Source: Isoetes taiwanensis (taxonomy: Eukaryota; Streptophyta; Lycopodiopsida; Isoetales; Isoetaceae). From it: 64,000 nucleotides of DNA. The position numbers and the translations under genes are program-made. Shown piece by piece: positions 45,138 to 57,150 of this stretch. Where the stretch lies: positions 4,976,028-5,040,027 of the forward strand of contig JAJEKV010000034.1 of NCBI GenBank assembly GCA_021234155.1, given 5' to 3'. The notes under the pieces are model-generated. The model was not told where the DNA came from and did not search any database. It saw only the letters and a list, made by a program, of their open reading frames with translations. The first letter of the stretch is position 1; every line of letters starts with the position of its first letter.

Positions 45138-45540
45138 CACACAAAAGAAAAAAAAAAGAGAGAAACAGGAAAAACTGTGTGAGAAGGAGCTGTGAATTCT
45201 ACCGTGAAGGTTATCGCCGGATTTAAGAGTCGAGCAAGGGAAGAAGCAAAGATTCGGCAAGAAGATGCAGAAAGGTGTGGACTTGGGGCCAAATTGCTGG
45301 AAAAATCTCGAAAAAAATGCAGCGGCGAGCAGGATCAAACCTGGAAAATTATTTGGAAGATGGAACGCCGGATCTGGAGCGCGGAAGCAAGGCGAGGAAC
45401 GCAGGCGCCTTTTGGAGGTGCCCTTTTTGAGGTGGAGAGACGTTTCTAGATGGACAGAAAAAGGCTGACGGAATATGCGCCTGGATATTCGCATCTGTCG
45501 TGCCGCTGTTCAAATCTGTGGACCACGTGGAATTTTAACG
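45138..45540 (-). promoter_or_regulatory. 5' leader and probable promoter of the 44.77-kb gene
   Basis: The minus strand just upstream of the ATG is TC-rich (45140-45180), then a moderately GC-rich segment. No clear TATA box. The open frame extending to 45494 is best read as leader. Confidence 0.3.
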
Positions 45541-45733
45541 CATGTGGCTTTTCTTTATTTTTTGGAAGCTTTGTGTTTTGACCATTTAACGGCTATGGTT
45601 GTTTGTGACATCATAATCTCTATTTGTCTTCTAATATTTTTTTTACATTGATTTCTCGAAGCCAGTCCCATCAATATTGTCGTTCCCTTCCTGTATTGCC
45701 ATGTACAGTGGTCGGGACAGGTCCTACCCTCGT

Positions 45734-45850
45734 GTGTCCCATAAGTTTCGGCTTCTCAAGTCTTATCTCGATGTGTCCCATAAGCTTCGGCTTCTCATGT
45801 CCTATCTCAGTGTGTCCCATAATTTTCGACTCTTCTTCATGCCTTAAATC
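45734..45850. repeat. 39-bp tandem repeat, three copies
   Basis: GTGTCCCATAAGTTTCGGCT and the following 19 bases recur with period 39 at 45734, 45773 and 45812. The array gives a 13-residue repeat in any frame, including a short minus ORF, but nothing else supports coding. Confidence 0.85.
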
Positions 45851-46424
45851 AATATATAGGCCTATGTCAACCACACACTCTACATCTACACTGTCTTCTT
45901 CATGCTCCCATTATAAATTTACTATCTTAGCCACACACTCTAGGCTTCATATTCCATCCATCCCCTTGCCTAACCACGAGGGCCTTTCAACCATACTCCA
46001 TCTCCTTATCTGCTCCGCAGGTCCTTTCCACCATTATACCTCACTCCCATGTCTGCCCCTCCACACTGACCTCCCAACATCTCGGCCTTTCTGAATCTCA
46101 TACTACACGTAACGAGTTCGTTTTGCCACCTCACTCAGTTTTCCACCTTACACGCCAATTCGAAACATGATTCGCTTTCCACTTCATCAAATACGAACCG
46201 CCTCTTCAATTTCAAAAAAGAAAAAGAAAAAAGGAAAAAATAAAATACGACGAACCGCTTCGCACTTCAGCAAGCAGGAACCAATATCCTAATTGTATAA
46301 TATTGTAATCCTATTGAAACTAATATCTGGACTCGTCATTGAACAAGAAATCGGGTTCTTAATAATAAGACATTAGACGTGTACGCATTTCCTATAGTAC
46401 TATTATTCTTTAAGGAAATGCAAT

Positions 46425-46667
46425 ATGCATGCCATCATGAGCTTGTCAAATAGTCCAAACTCTTCTTTTGTTAGGAATAATGTGCCGGATGAGGCAATTT
46501 CGCCTGGTGAGGGCCTGACGAAACCGTTAGGGCGAGCCAGGACTGAACCAAGCAAAATTGCCTCCTTCGGCACATTTTTCCACGTGAAGTTTGGGCGGCA
46601 TGAAATTTCGGGCTACATGGCATTGTTACCGACCAGAAATTCAAGAAAATATTGCCCATCCCTTTAA
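46425..46667 (+). CDS. Hypothetical ORF, 80 aa, weak
   Basis: The open frame (MHAIMSLSNSPNSS..., ending RNSRKYCPSL) has moderately protein-like composition. No domain, no promoter and no homologous copy seen. The overlapping minus frame is about as long, so chance is likely. Confidence 0.15.
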   Translation: MHAIMSLSNSPNSSFVRNNVPDEAISPGEGLTKPLGRARTEPSKIASFGTFFHVKFGRHEISGYMALLPTRNSRKYCPSL

Positions 46668-46679
46668 ACATTACACACA

Positions 46680-47120
46680 GAAACATTACAGGTTTTAATC
46701 TAGGCCTATAATTACACGGGAATTTCCTCCCCCCAATTTTGCATCAAGTGGCATAGGGCAAAAGTTGCTCAAACTATATTTGTAAATGATAAGCTAAAGT
46801 ACTTGTGTTTAGCTTCCATGACTCCTCTTCGCAGACATCCTTGACTGCACAATGAGCACATTTTATATTGCTTTTTTGAGATAGGCAATAAAGTGTGCAC
46901 ACATTTTCATTGCTCCACATTCCCCCATTCTCTTTAAAGAAATATAATATGTGTGTCTTTATGTGCAGGGAATGTTTATTGTTGTGGCGCTGTAAATATA
47001 TCTCGCAATATAATGATTGTAGGATTTTCCAATGTATAATGCTATACTGAATATTTACGTTACCCTAAGATTAATGGCTCAAAGGAAAACTACTAGTCAT
47101 TAGATATTCAAATTCAATAA
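46680..47120. other. No gene recognised
   Basis: AT-rich sequence between the weak ORF and the copia 3' LTR candidate, with no repeat or coding signal. Confidence 0.35.
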
Positions 47121-47514
47121 TACTAGTAACACTAGATCGGCAAGAAAAAGCCCGATTTCACCTGACAGAACAATTCCGATCCCCCTTCAACCATGAATCG
47201 ATCATCTTCTTCGGTTCCTATGAATATTACATGTCTCTTCAAGTCTTCTTAGTTTCTCGCACTCTCTCATCGATCCGTTCGACCTTAGGATAATTTCCTA
47301 AAAGGTCAACAACTGCAGAATATATTACATGTTTTATACAGAACATGCAGCTTCATATTAAATAAGTATATCATGAACATACCTTCATCCCCCTTTCATG
47401 ATATACTCTAAAATGTTAAAGTAACCTTTTGAGCCTCATAGAATCTCTGCTCAACTAATGCCTTTGTTAGAATGTTTTCTAGTTGTAAATCATACACACA
47501 TAAGCAACATGTAA

Positions 47515-47712
47515 TTATTTCTTTTCCACAACATCTCTGATAAAATGCATCTGTATTTCAATATGTTTACATCTCTCATGCATTACAGGATTTTTACACA
47601 TTGCAATACAACTTGCATTATTTGAATATATAATTGGAACTTGAGTTTGCTGGATTCCAAACTCTTCTAACAATCTTGAACGCCATATTATCTCTTTAGG
47701 AGCCAATCGCAA
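47515..47712 (-). pseudogene. Copia RNase H C-terminal part
   Basis: The minus frame has 'EIIWRSRLLEEFGIQQTQVP' then 'IYSNNASCIAMCKNPVMHER' and 'KHIEIQMHFIRD'. It corresponds to the copia RNase H end (normally WLRxLL.EL, DNxSAI.LAKNPVFHxRTKHI). Several usual residues are replaced (for example Ser where the Asp of 'CDNxSA' is usual, as read), so activity is doubtful. Confidence 0.8.
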
Positions 47713-47843
47713 GAGTCTGCGTTAGCTTTAGTCAGAGAAAGAGCTACATATGTTTGTTTTTTGCATTTCCATGATACTGGAGCTCCACCTAGTAACAACA
47801 CAAAATCTGAGGTGGACTTTCTTAGTCCAGATCTCCACCCGAT

Positions 47844-48990
47844 CTAATTACGTAATGTTTTCGATTCTGCATCCTTTGAGTTAAATGTTATGCATGTATT
47901 TAGAGTGCCTTTTAGATATCTGACAACTCTTTTTGCTGCCATCCAGTGCATTTTGCCTGGGTTGTTGTTGTACTTGCTGATTGTATTGACCACAAAACAT
48001 ATGTCAGGTCTGGTACAATTGACTAAATAATAGAGGCATCCGACTAATTCTTTATAAGATATATCATCCATTTCTCTTTTCTCATTTTCTGTTCTGGGAC
48101 ATTCATGAGAAGATAACTTCTGCCCAGCCACCATAGACGTGTTCACGTTATTACGTGATGTCATATTGAACCTTTGCAGAATTGGCTCAATATATTTCCT
48201 TTGTGTTAGAGCAAGTTTACCTTCTTTCCTAATTCTTTTCACTTCGATTCCCAGAAACTTCTTCAACTGTCCAAGATCTGTCATCTTGAATCTTTCCTTC
48301 AAAATTTGTTCACACTAATTTACGACATTCACATTAGTAGCAACCATGATGCAATCATCTACATAGAAAGCGATTATGCAATAATAATTTTTACACTTGA
48401 ACATGTACAAACTACCATCATTCTTAAGTTTTACAAATCCTTGATTTCTTAAATATGAATCCATGCAAATGTACCATTGTCTCGGAGATTGTCTTAAACC
48501 ATAAACTGCTCGGTTTAGTTTCCACACTTTATTTTCGCCATGTTCAAATCCTGGAGCTTGTTTCATGAAGATCTCCTCATCTAATTTTGCATTCAAAAAT
48601 GCGGTACTCACGTCCATGTATTGAGTTTCTAGATTTTACGAATTTGCTAATGCTAATAGAATGAGAATATTAGTCATTTTAACAATTGGCGAGAATGTTT
48701 CTCCATAATCTAACCCCTTCTTTTGAGAGCAACCTTGCACTATGAGTCTAGCCTTATATTTTGGTCTGCATCAACCGCCAAATTAATTTTGTATATCCAT
48801 TTATTACCAACAATAGTTTTATTGTTTGGTACATCTACAACTTCAAAAGTTTTTATCCGTTCAAAAGATCTCATTTCATCTTCCATGGCATTTATCCATT
48901 TTGCTGAATCCCTTATACTTATAGCCTCATGAGATGGACTAGACACATCAACTTCCACGACCATTAAGATTTTCGCATCCTTTGAAGAGT
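47844..48990 (-). pseudogene. Copia reverse transcriptase
   Basis: In minus order: 'MEDEMRSFERIKTFEVVDVP' and 'GNKWIYKI' (48740-48900), then 'MDVSTAFLNAKLDEEIFMKQ' and 'WKLNRAVYGLRQSPRQWY' (48480-48617). The catalytic 'YVDDCIMVATN' follows (48330-48365), then 'LGQLKKFLGIEV' and 'CLYYLVNCTRPDICFVVNTI' (47980-48290). The YVDD motif is intact. Stops near 48310 and 48640-48740 break it. Confidence 0.9.
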
Positions 48991-48999
48991 CAAGATCCA

Positions 49000-50162
49000 A
49001 ACCTCTCAATCGTAAGCTTCTGCCATGAGCTGACCTTCCAAGTCTGATTACCTTCCTTTTCCAACAATTTTCCCTGTTTCCTCTTGTAATATTTGAGCCT
49101 AAGTGCGCTTTTGATTTCTTACGTTTGCTTTCGACTCTTTCCCCTAGTGTTTCACTGTCTATGCTCTCATCATGATGAGTAGCATGCTGCTCCTGCTGTA
49201 AATCATCATCATCCAGTAAGTCCTGCACTATTTCGGCATCCCTTTTGTCATCATGACTGTCATGACTGTCTCCATGACCTACAACCCCATTGTTAAGCTT
49301 TACCTCTTTAACTCCTTTGTCTACTGATTTGTCTACATAATCTGCATTAGTTTTAACTTTATATAACACCCCTTCATCAAATAAAACATCTCGATTTACA
49401 ATGACCGTCCTTCTTTGTTGGTCATACAGCCTATAAGCTTTAGAGTTAGAATCATACCCTAATATGTACATAATCCACACCTTATTGTGAAGTTTCTTTC
49501 TTTGTTCATCTAGAATATGTGCAAAAGCCAAACATCCAAATAGTTTCAGATTATCGAAGGTTGGAAACTTACCATACCAGAGTATATCTGGAGCTTGACC
49601 ATTAACGCTAACAGATGATAAATTATTTGCACATATATTGTAGTTCTTGCAGCCTCCTCCCAAAGGTAATTTGGCAATCCTGTATGTTGCTCTCAATGCA
49701 TTTAAAATTGTTCTATTTTTCCTTTGTGCTTCACCTCCTCTGTCTAACCTGATGCACTTTATTCTTTTTTCTATTTCATTTTCAACTTCTGCAACGAAGC
49801 ATTTCAAAGCATCATAGGCCTAATTTTTGGACCTCAAGAAATAGGTTCTTGTTTTTATGCTATAGTCATCAATAAATGTAACAAAGTATCTTTTTCCATT
49901 CAGACTAGTAACATTTATAGGCCCGCATAGGCCCGCAAATATCCGTATATATTAGCTCCAAGATTTTAGCAGCTCTTTTGTGAGATCTCGAAAATGGAAG
50001 CCTCGTATGTTTCCTTAATATACAACCAATACATGACTTTGACCTTAGTATGTCCTTTTGAGCAGTAGCATTTCTCCACATGTTTCTAACCAGCAATTCA
50101 ATTAAAATTGGTGTGGCACAATCTTTCATGCCAAACTCGTACAGATGGACAAGTAACAACAT
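49000..50162 (-). pseudogene. Copia integrase with an in-frame core deletion
   Basis: The zinc-binding N-terminus and 'AAKILELIYTDICGPMR' (catalytic-Asp segment) lie at 49905-50162. Then 'IKCIRLDRGGE' (second Asp) is followed at once by 'AQRKNRTILNALRATYRIAK' at 49690-49765. Copia integrases normally have about 35-40 residues between these, including the PxxPxQNGVxE motif. The C-terminal part ('NLKLFGCLAFAHI', 'GYDSNSKAYRLYD') is preserved. The missing catalytic Glu region rules out integration. Confidence 0.85.
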
Positions 50163-50399
50163 TCATAGAAGGAACATGATTCACATTTATTCCAAAGAGA
50201 TTTCCAACACATTTTCCAATGAACTTGAGTTCATTATTAAATAAACTTTACAATATAGTTTCTCAAATGTAACTTTATAACCCAAATCTACAAGCTACGC
50301 TATTGAAATAAGATTTCTAACAAGGCTAGGAACACACGGAACATGTTTTAAGTCTACTTTCTTCTCGCTAAGGTCAAACAACTCCAAGATTCCAGACTT

Positions 50400-50800
50400 C
50401 TATATTTTCTTCAGAGCTCCATCACCAAGATGTACCTGACCACTCCACTTCACGGAGCTCTTAAGCATATTAGCTGAAGATGTTACAGATCTTTCAGCTT
50501 CACTATCTAGAATAAAGAAATCATCGTTAATTTTTTTATTTCCACTAACATCATTTTCAATAGACAAGTTATTAACCAAACTTACCTCAGCTTGATCATC
50601 AAGCTCTTCAACTTCTTCAACAGCTTGTTTGGTAAAGTTCACAGTTGGATCTCTTGATCCAACTCCTCATTCTCTAGCCACATGCGAGCCACGCTGCCCA
50701 GTGGCTCTTCCTCTTCCTCTTCCTCTTCCTCTTCCTCTTCCTCTTCCTCTTCCTCTTCCTCTTCCTCTTCCTCTTCATCATTGAAAAGTTTAGCTTTAAG
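50400..50800 (-). pseudogene. Copia gag-protease junction with polyglutamate tract
   Basis: 'FFILDSEAERSVTSSANM' at 50455-50520 corresponds to the copia protease start (usually WxLDSGASxHMT). The catalytic DSG reads DSE, so the active-site Gly is lost. Upstream, a (GAGGAA)n array encodes a run of about 25 Glu, followed by 'PLGSVARMWLENEELDQE' in the same frame. Confidence 0.7.
50705..50777. repeat. Hexamer microsatellite (CTCTTC)n, about 12 units
   Basis: An uninterrupted TTCCTC/GAGGAA hexamer run within the copia coding strand. In the coding frame it is polyglutamate. Confidence 0.95.
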
Positions 50801-50910
50801 CAGGCTAGAAGCTTAATCGTACCTCCATAAATCGTAGGCCAATTGGAGTTGAGATTTCTTGAGATTTCTCGAGAGTTCATAGCATTCTTAACTGTGCATC
50901 TGTGCATGAA

Positions 50911-52075
50911 TGCCTAAGTGGATTAGGATGCAATTATTGAAGGACAAATCGGAGTCTAGTAAATGGACAAAATATCTAATAACGACCTCATACTAAGCAC
51001 AAATAACCAAACTCCTCGATTTAAGAAGTAAAATGAAAATATACCAATTTGCAAAAAAGCCAACACTAGATGATGGGCAAGAATACAAAAAAAAAAATGC
51101 ATTTGTTCAAGCACATGTAACAATTTAATTATTTTATAAAATAATGAAAAAAAAAAAAAAAGTTATAATATTTACCTTAATAATACAATAGTTTGGCTTC
51201 ACAAATTGTGAATGCTCCAAACTTATAAATGGTCGAGGATACCTTGAGCATCTCTTAATAAAAACATTACTACCTTTGTCATGTATTGAATTAAAAGACA
51301 TTGAACCGTAGGACCATGGCTCATTAAGCCCATGACCATAGGTTGGCCTCCTCCGTGGATGTTAAAATATACTTCCTTCCTTCCTAATCCAACTTGTCTT
51401 GGTCGTAAAAGCAAAGAGGTGTGTATATGCCCATGATATTTATGGGGAAATACATACCTCTTGTAATTTTCATTTTAAGCTCAACAGGTATGCTATAACT
51501 TGCTTCATGATGCCCATTTCTTCGATTAAATCATGTTGAACAGCATATGTTCTAATATATCAATGAAAGGACTAATCTAGAGTATTGGAATCTCTAATAC
51601 TTTCCGCGTTTTTCAAAAAGAAAATGACTCAATTTCATCATTAATATCATCATTTGATGAGATCACCAAAGATCCGGAACGCATTTAAAGTACTTGTCGA
51701 TTTGACAGTCACATAATTTTTATTTAAAATTGAGGATCTAAAGGAAAGTATGTAGAAAAGCTCATAAATTAAGAAGGTCTAATAAGCTAGAAAAACTCTA
51801 TGAAACCATAAAAGTATAAACAAACTCTAAAACATAAGTCTTAGATGCCTCATTTTTGCTGAAGATGAATGTCACGTCAAAAATGTAAAAATAACATATT
51901 CAACAAAATCTAGCCTTATTCAAATTAAATAAGTAATGCAAATGAGATTAAATGATTTTTTTAATTCTTATTGATTTTGATAATTTTTCTAAGCTCAAAG
52001 ACAAATGCATATCAAAGTAATATGCTTATCTGAGCATAAAGCTGATTTTTTAAACTAATTTTTACATGAATCTGT
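50911..52075. other. AT-rich DNA, no gene recognised
   Basis: Where the 5' end of the copia element should be. Contains A-runs near 51091 and 51148. No LTR, PBS or coding signal seen. Confidence 0.35.
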
Positions 52076-52122
52076 TTAGAACTAGATTCTCAAATAGAAC
52101 CTTGCCTTCCAAAAAAAAAGGG
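52076..52122 (+). repeat. L1 3' end like that at 29.6 kb
   Basis: ACCTTGCCTTCC followed by A9 at 52101-52120 matches the ...CACCTTGCCTTC-A37 end of the L1 at 28711-29615. The body upstream is not recognisable, so this is a very short or divergent relic. Confidence 0.4.
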
Positions 52123-52814
52123 AGAGAGAATCTTTTGGTGAATATGCATTTTCTCCTAGTGGCTTAACTTATTTAAAATTCGACGGGACAGTTTTAAATG
52201 GACCTTGATAGTTTGATATGTGATGAGTTAATATTATTGCAGGATTTGACGTGATTCCATGTCCTGTTACTAGATTGCCTTCCATGAGCACGAATTCTTT
52301 GCTTAGGATGTTTCCAAGTTTGTTCATGACCAGATTATGCTTGAATTAATAAATTTGAGAAAGTACATTCAATCCTTGCTCCAAATAGATTTTTTGATGT
52401 GTTTCAAACATGTTTTCAATTTGGTCTAGGTTCCAGCAAAGCTAGAGGGCCTGTGAATATGGCTTATATGCTGCTCATGAGCAGGAAGCCAGACAAAATC
52501 TATAAAAAATGTTATAATCTTCTGATAGTTGCAAGGTTGAGCAAGTAAATAAATACATTATTTTTGGTCAAAAAGATTGCCACTACGATGTTTTGAATGA
52601 AAAATATATGGGAAACAATAAACAGTTGACAAACATTCTGGGAAGGGACTCGCAAGAGACACAAAACCGGCTGACATTCATCACAGCGACAGTATACAAT
52701 GTTTGAAGAATAGAGAGGGGTATCCGACCATAGGAACAATATCGGGCTACCCGGAAAAAGGAAATGTGCCGCGGGGGAGTATCGAAGGGTAATGGAGACA
52801 ACTTCTCATCGGGA

Positions 52815-52860
52815 TAAAAAACCCCGCCCTTTCAGGTTTTCGAGGAAAACCCTCATGAGA
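52815..52860 (-). repeat. LINE-2-like 3'-end motif, relic
   Basis: ATAAAAAACCCCGCCC...GGTTTTCGAGGAAAACC resembles 11259-11305 (TTAAAAACCCCCGCCC...GTTTTCGAGGGAAAAACC). Same strand as LINE-2. Rest of the element not identified. Confidence 0.4.
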
Positions 52861-53111
52861 AATGGTCGCCAACAACCTTGAATGTGTTGCCTGGAGAACC
52901 GAAGGAGGTGGGTTGATGGCGAACCCAAAATAGCCGGGACCCCAGAAGACGACGTAAAACCTGCAAGCAACACAAAGAACTCGAAAAAACACCCTTGAAT
53001 AGTTAAAGAAAATCAAACATGCATGGCACTGACGACGCAAGCCGCACAACAACAAGCCCCCAATGATATGAGCGATGAAAACATATGAAAAATAATAGAG
53101 CAAAAAAGGAA

Positions 53112-53345
53112 ATAGCATCACCCATAGGGTGGAGAAAAGCATCACCCAACAGGTGGAGAAGAATCATGTGAAAAGAAATATGTGTCACCCTCGAGGTGGA
53201 AATAAACAGCATCACCGCGGTGGGAGATAGCATCACTCGTAGGGTGGAGAAAAGCGTCACCCAACGGGTGGAGAACAATCGTGTGAATAGAAATATGCGT
53301 CACCCTCGAGGTGGAAATAAACAGCAGCACCCATAGGTGGAAAAT
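53112..53345. repeat. 114-bp tandem repeat, two copies, with CACC/GGTG mini-palindromes
   Basis: ATAGCATCACCCATAGGGTG at 53112 recurs at 53226 as ATAGCATCACTCGTAGGGTG, with the rest of the unit closely matching. Each unit has several short inverted repeats of the form CACC-n-GGTG, for example CACCCATAGGGTG, CACCCTCGAGGTGG and CACCGCGGTGG. A partial third unit follows. Confidence 0.85.
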
Positions 53346-53859
53346 AACATGGCATGATGCCGATGAAAAAGAAAACATTATTATATCAACACCCAAGATG
53401 GACAACAACAAAGAGTGCATGAACCAAAGCATAGATGAAAAAAGAGAGGCGCTACCAACAATAGACAAACTCAAAATAACATATAAAAGGGTAGTAGGGT
53501 GGGAAGCAATGGACAAGGAAAGAGATGATCTTTGTGAGAAGGCGCCCGATAACGAGCCACAAGAGGACGAGCACATATATAGCTTCTCGTCCTATCCCGA
53601 ATAACGATCCGGGGCTCGGATCGATGCCATCTGAGGAAGGGACTATAAAGAACACAAAAACCGGCCGACTACCAGAGAACTTCCTTACCTCTAAGCCCGG
53701 TAGGCGGGAAACGCGTCTAAATGTCGAGCAACATACGCCAAACCACATAGCGAGAGGAAGAGCATGATGACCACCATTAAGCCGTGAACCACGAACATCA
53801 ACACGTGGAACTCCACAGGCGGTTATGGCGGATGGAAGAGGAAGATGGCCCGCGGCGAT

Positions 53860-56800
53860 GCACAGCCTGACTATGTGCCACGAACAACATCATGTAGGCC
53901 TGCGGATTGCCGCGAGCTGAAAACATCATGGATTAAACAACAAAGAGGTTCAAGGCGAGAGAATGATAAGATGTCTACGGTCACATGAGGAGGAAAAAAG
54001 GAAGGTCTAAAAGCCAAGACTAGATGCACCAATATGAATAACACTTTTAAAGAACGAGGAATGAGGTGGAGGTAGAGGTTAAGGAAGGTCAAGAAGGGAA
54101 AAGAGAATGAAGTTACATTCGGATCACATCGTAGATCAAGCAGAGAGAGGCTTACGAAAAAATAAAGAAGGTCGAAGTCGGAGTCTGAAGTCAAAGGGGA
54201 GATTAAGGCCAAGGTAAAAGAGGCGATGGGGTCAAGTGCCGACGTCAAAGTGGAGTGCAAGGAGGCTAGCCATGCGGCAGAATGAGAAAAAAAGGAAGAA
54301 GTGATGACACAATGATGGCATATTGTTAGTAAGCCAGCCAGACCTATTGTCCGCATTAAGAAAACAAGAGAGTCCGAAATCCATGAATAGTGGAACTCCC
54401 CGGGCAGGTATTGCAAACGACTATACCTGCGACTATGTGCACGAACAATATCAGGCAAGTCCTCGTATTGCCAAGCCGCTGAGAAACGTCCAAGTGTTGA
54501 GGCGAGTCGCAAATCCCATAGCGAGAGAAAAAAGATGAATCTTTGGGCATGGAACAAATGCAACAAGAATTAACCACACGGTCCCAGGCGAAGGTAAGGT
54601 TATGGCTAAGGATGGGGAGAAGACGGATGAGAGCTCAACATTAGAGTAGAATACTTGAGGTTGATGATATGGCTAGTGAGAACAAAGGATCCAAAAATGA
54701 AAAATCTTGACAAGGTTGCAATAAGGATGTAAAAACATCAATGACAAGGATGGTGTCAATAGATCAAGAGATTGTATAATGCAATAAAAGATGTGCCGAG
54801 TCCGAAAAACAAATGAAGAACCCAACCTAACAAGGGCGTGCCAATCAACTTGCTCAATATAAAAGGAAGTGTGAACAAATTAAAAGATGAGGAACACAAA
54901 AGCATAATGAGTTATCAATGGTCATGAAATTAATTTTTGGAGAAATGAGAACTATAGAGAATGAGTCCAGAAAAGACAACGTAAAAGGAGAATGTAGCCA
55001 ATATAATGCCAATGCAAAGATGTCATAACCCGAAAATGAGAACGCAAAACGAGAATGTATCCAATATAGAACCCATGTCGCAAAATGCAATGGGGTGCCA
55101 AATGCAAATACGTCATAACTAGAAAAAGGTGAAATGATAGATGATTATGAGCCAAGACTACCGCCTGGAAAGCCTAAAACCGTAAAAAACAATGACATGA
55201 AAAATTATGTAAATTAAATTTGCCAAATAAACAATTTTATGCAACGCAACGCACTTAAAAAGCAATGTGAAGCGGGGACATAAAAGAGACAATAGTTTTG
55301 AAATAAGGCGTGATAAGGAGAATTGATAACATCACGAAACCTATAAAGAAATACCCCAATATAAAGCGTACTTATTAGAACGAGAGACGAGGTTGAGATA
55401 GAGGTAACAGGCACGGGGGCACAAAGTCAAGAAGATGAAAACAATGGACAAGGTTAAGTTAGACTTATGTGACGCCTTGAAATGTCGGCCCAGTATGACC
55501 AAATGTAGGCACACTAAATAAATGAAATAAAGCGACATTTATGGAAAGCGAGGGATGAGGTAAAGTTAAATTAAGCGGACATATTAGCGCAAAGTCAAAA
55601 GTCACGAGGAAGGTCAAGAAGCAAAATGAGGTTGGCATCAAATAGAAGTACCTAGCAAAAGAGGTGCATACGATCACGTGAAATGAGTGCGGAACAAGAA
55701 TAGAAGAGTGAAGGTGAATATTTAAAGAGAGCAAAATGCTGGTCGGGGCTAACGGAATAATATACATGTGCAAAAATATACCTTATGGAAGACCCTCGAT
55801 TATCAAGTTAAAACCATGTGAATGCACCCATAAGTTAAAAGGCAAATACTTCGGGCATCATCTAAATAATTTCAAACCAAGCTGGAATGACCCACATCGG
55901 AAAAACTCAATAGAATTTATATGCATAGAAAGCCACGTAGCAAGAGCATAAAATAGATAGCATAATGAGCCATACCGAGGTTCAATTCCCACAACTGTTA
56001 ATCAAAGGGCAAGCAAAGGTGCAAAAAGGTCTTAACATAAAATCCATGACAGTTAATCAATGTAAACATGAAATGGAATGTCAATGGAAAAATTAAGGCG
56101 ATCTAATGTTAAACTTCGAGTGGAGAGAGAGAGAGGTTGAAGGAAGACAAGACCCGCAGCGTGGAAAAATAAAATGGCTAGAAATGCCATTCTGATATGG
56201 ACCACGTGCCCCTGAGGAAGAATCCACTACTGTAAAATGCCAAGAGTAAAAAAGCCAACATAAATCAAAGGACTAAGTCAAAGCACCCTCATGAAATCCG
56301 AGTAATCACAAATTCTTAAATGCATCCAAATGTTGAACTCCAAGTATATGTCCAAACCCAAATACGTAACATAAGTATAAGAAATTGAGCCATAATGACA
56401 AAGTGTGGAAAACACGTAAGTAAAATACTTAAATGGAATGAAAACATGAGTCGAAGAGGGACGAAGAGAGGAAGGGAGAGAGGGAGAGAGAGAGAGGTTG
56501 ATGTTGGAGGCAAAAGCGAGAAGAAGAACCTGTGACGTCATGATAGATGGATCGCGTCCAACGAAACAAGGATAAGAGTAATATACTGCTATGAAATGGA
56601 AAAGAAATAACATGTTGTGCAAAACTTGTGAGCCACCAAGCTGAAGATGTGAGCATACGCCTCTAGGAACTAAAAGTGATCGAAGTGGGCTAGGTTGACA
56701 AAAAGGGTGGAGGCGATTATGGGCTGGATAATTAGTGGAAAGGAAGAGTGAAGAGAAAAAAAAAAAAAAAAAAGAATCAAGGTCAAATCGAAGTCACAAG

Positions 56801-57150
56801 CAAGAGAGAACTCCAAGGCTAGAACAAGGAGAAGTGTGCTAACTCCTCCCGCTCATCCAATCAAAGGATCAACGTGAGAGAAGCAGAAGGGAGACAGATG
56901 AATATTTGTAAATGATAAGCAGCTAATAGAATAGAAGGGGTCCAATAAGCAAAAATGTGAATGAGGATATACCAAACACAAAATTAAATGCAAATATAAA
57001 TAATGGGTTGAAAAGGATCCCCTGAACCAAAACAAGATGGGAAGCCATGACAATAGCCTTAGGCCTAACAAAAATGAAGGGGTAAGCAAATGCAATGTTA
57101 ACCAAAGTTATGGTTGTGGGTAGGTTAGAAGTATCCGAAGTCAATGTGAA
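53860..57150. repeat. Purine-skewed, repeat-rich tract, non-coding
   Basis: The plus strand is strongly A/G-rich over about 3.3 kb (phrases such as GAGGTTGAAGGAAG and GTCAAGAAG recur), so the minus strand gives many spurious Ser/Phe/Leu-rich ORFs. Internal echoes: GACTATGTGC-ACGAACAA at about 53870 and 54432 with similar flanks; AGAATGTA-CCAATATA at about 54990 and 55050; GTCATAAC-GAAAA at about 55020 and 55110; GAGAGAGAGAGGTTGA at about 56120 and 56485; A19 at 56756. Nature unknown. Confidence 0.6.

Larger units (their letters stand above)
47121..50910 (-). mobile_element. Ty1/copia retrotransposon, 5'-truncated and defective
   Basis: Minus order is protease, integrase, reverse transcriptase, RNase H, the copia arrangement. 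After RNase H a PPT-like AAAGGGGGATGAAGG (minus, 47384-47398) is followed by a probable LTR start TGAAGG, so 47121-47389 is probably 3' LTR. Gag is mostly missing: coding similarity fades above 50.9 kb, and no second LTR or PBS is seen up to 53 kb. In-frame stops occur between pieces, though the frames are longer than in the gypsy cluster. Confidence 0.85.

Noticed and set aside
45671-45874. Short minus ORF with a 13-residue repeat
   Set aside because: Explained by the 39-bp tandem repeat, whose length is a multiple of three; no other coding support.
53112-53345. CRISPR-like repeat array
   Set aside because: Eukaryotic context, no constant spacer and repeat lengths, and the repeats are short palindromes within a 114-bp tandem unit.
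53142-56656. Series of long minus-strand ORFs rich in Ser, Phe and Leu, resembling membrane proteins
   Set aside because: They follow directly from the purine skew of the plus strand and from tandem repeats. They overlap each other in different frames and show no exon signals.
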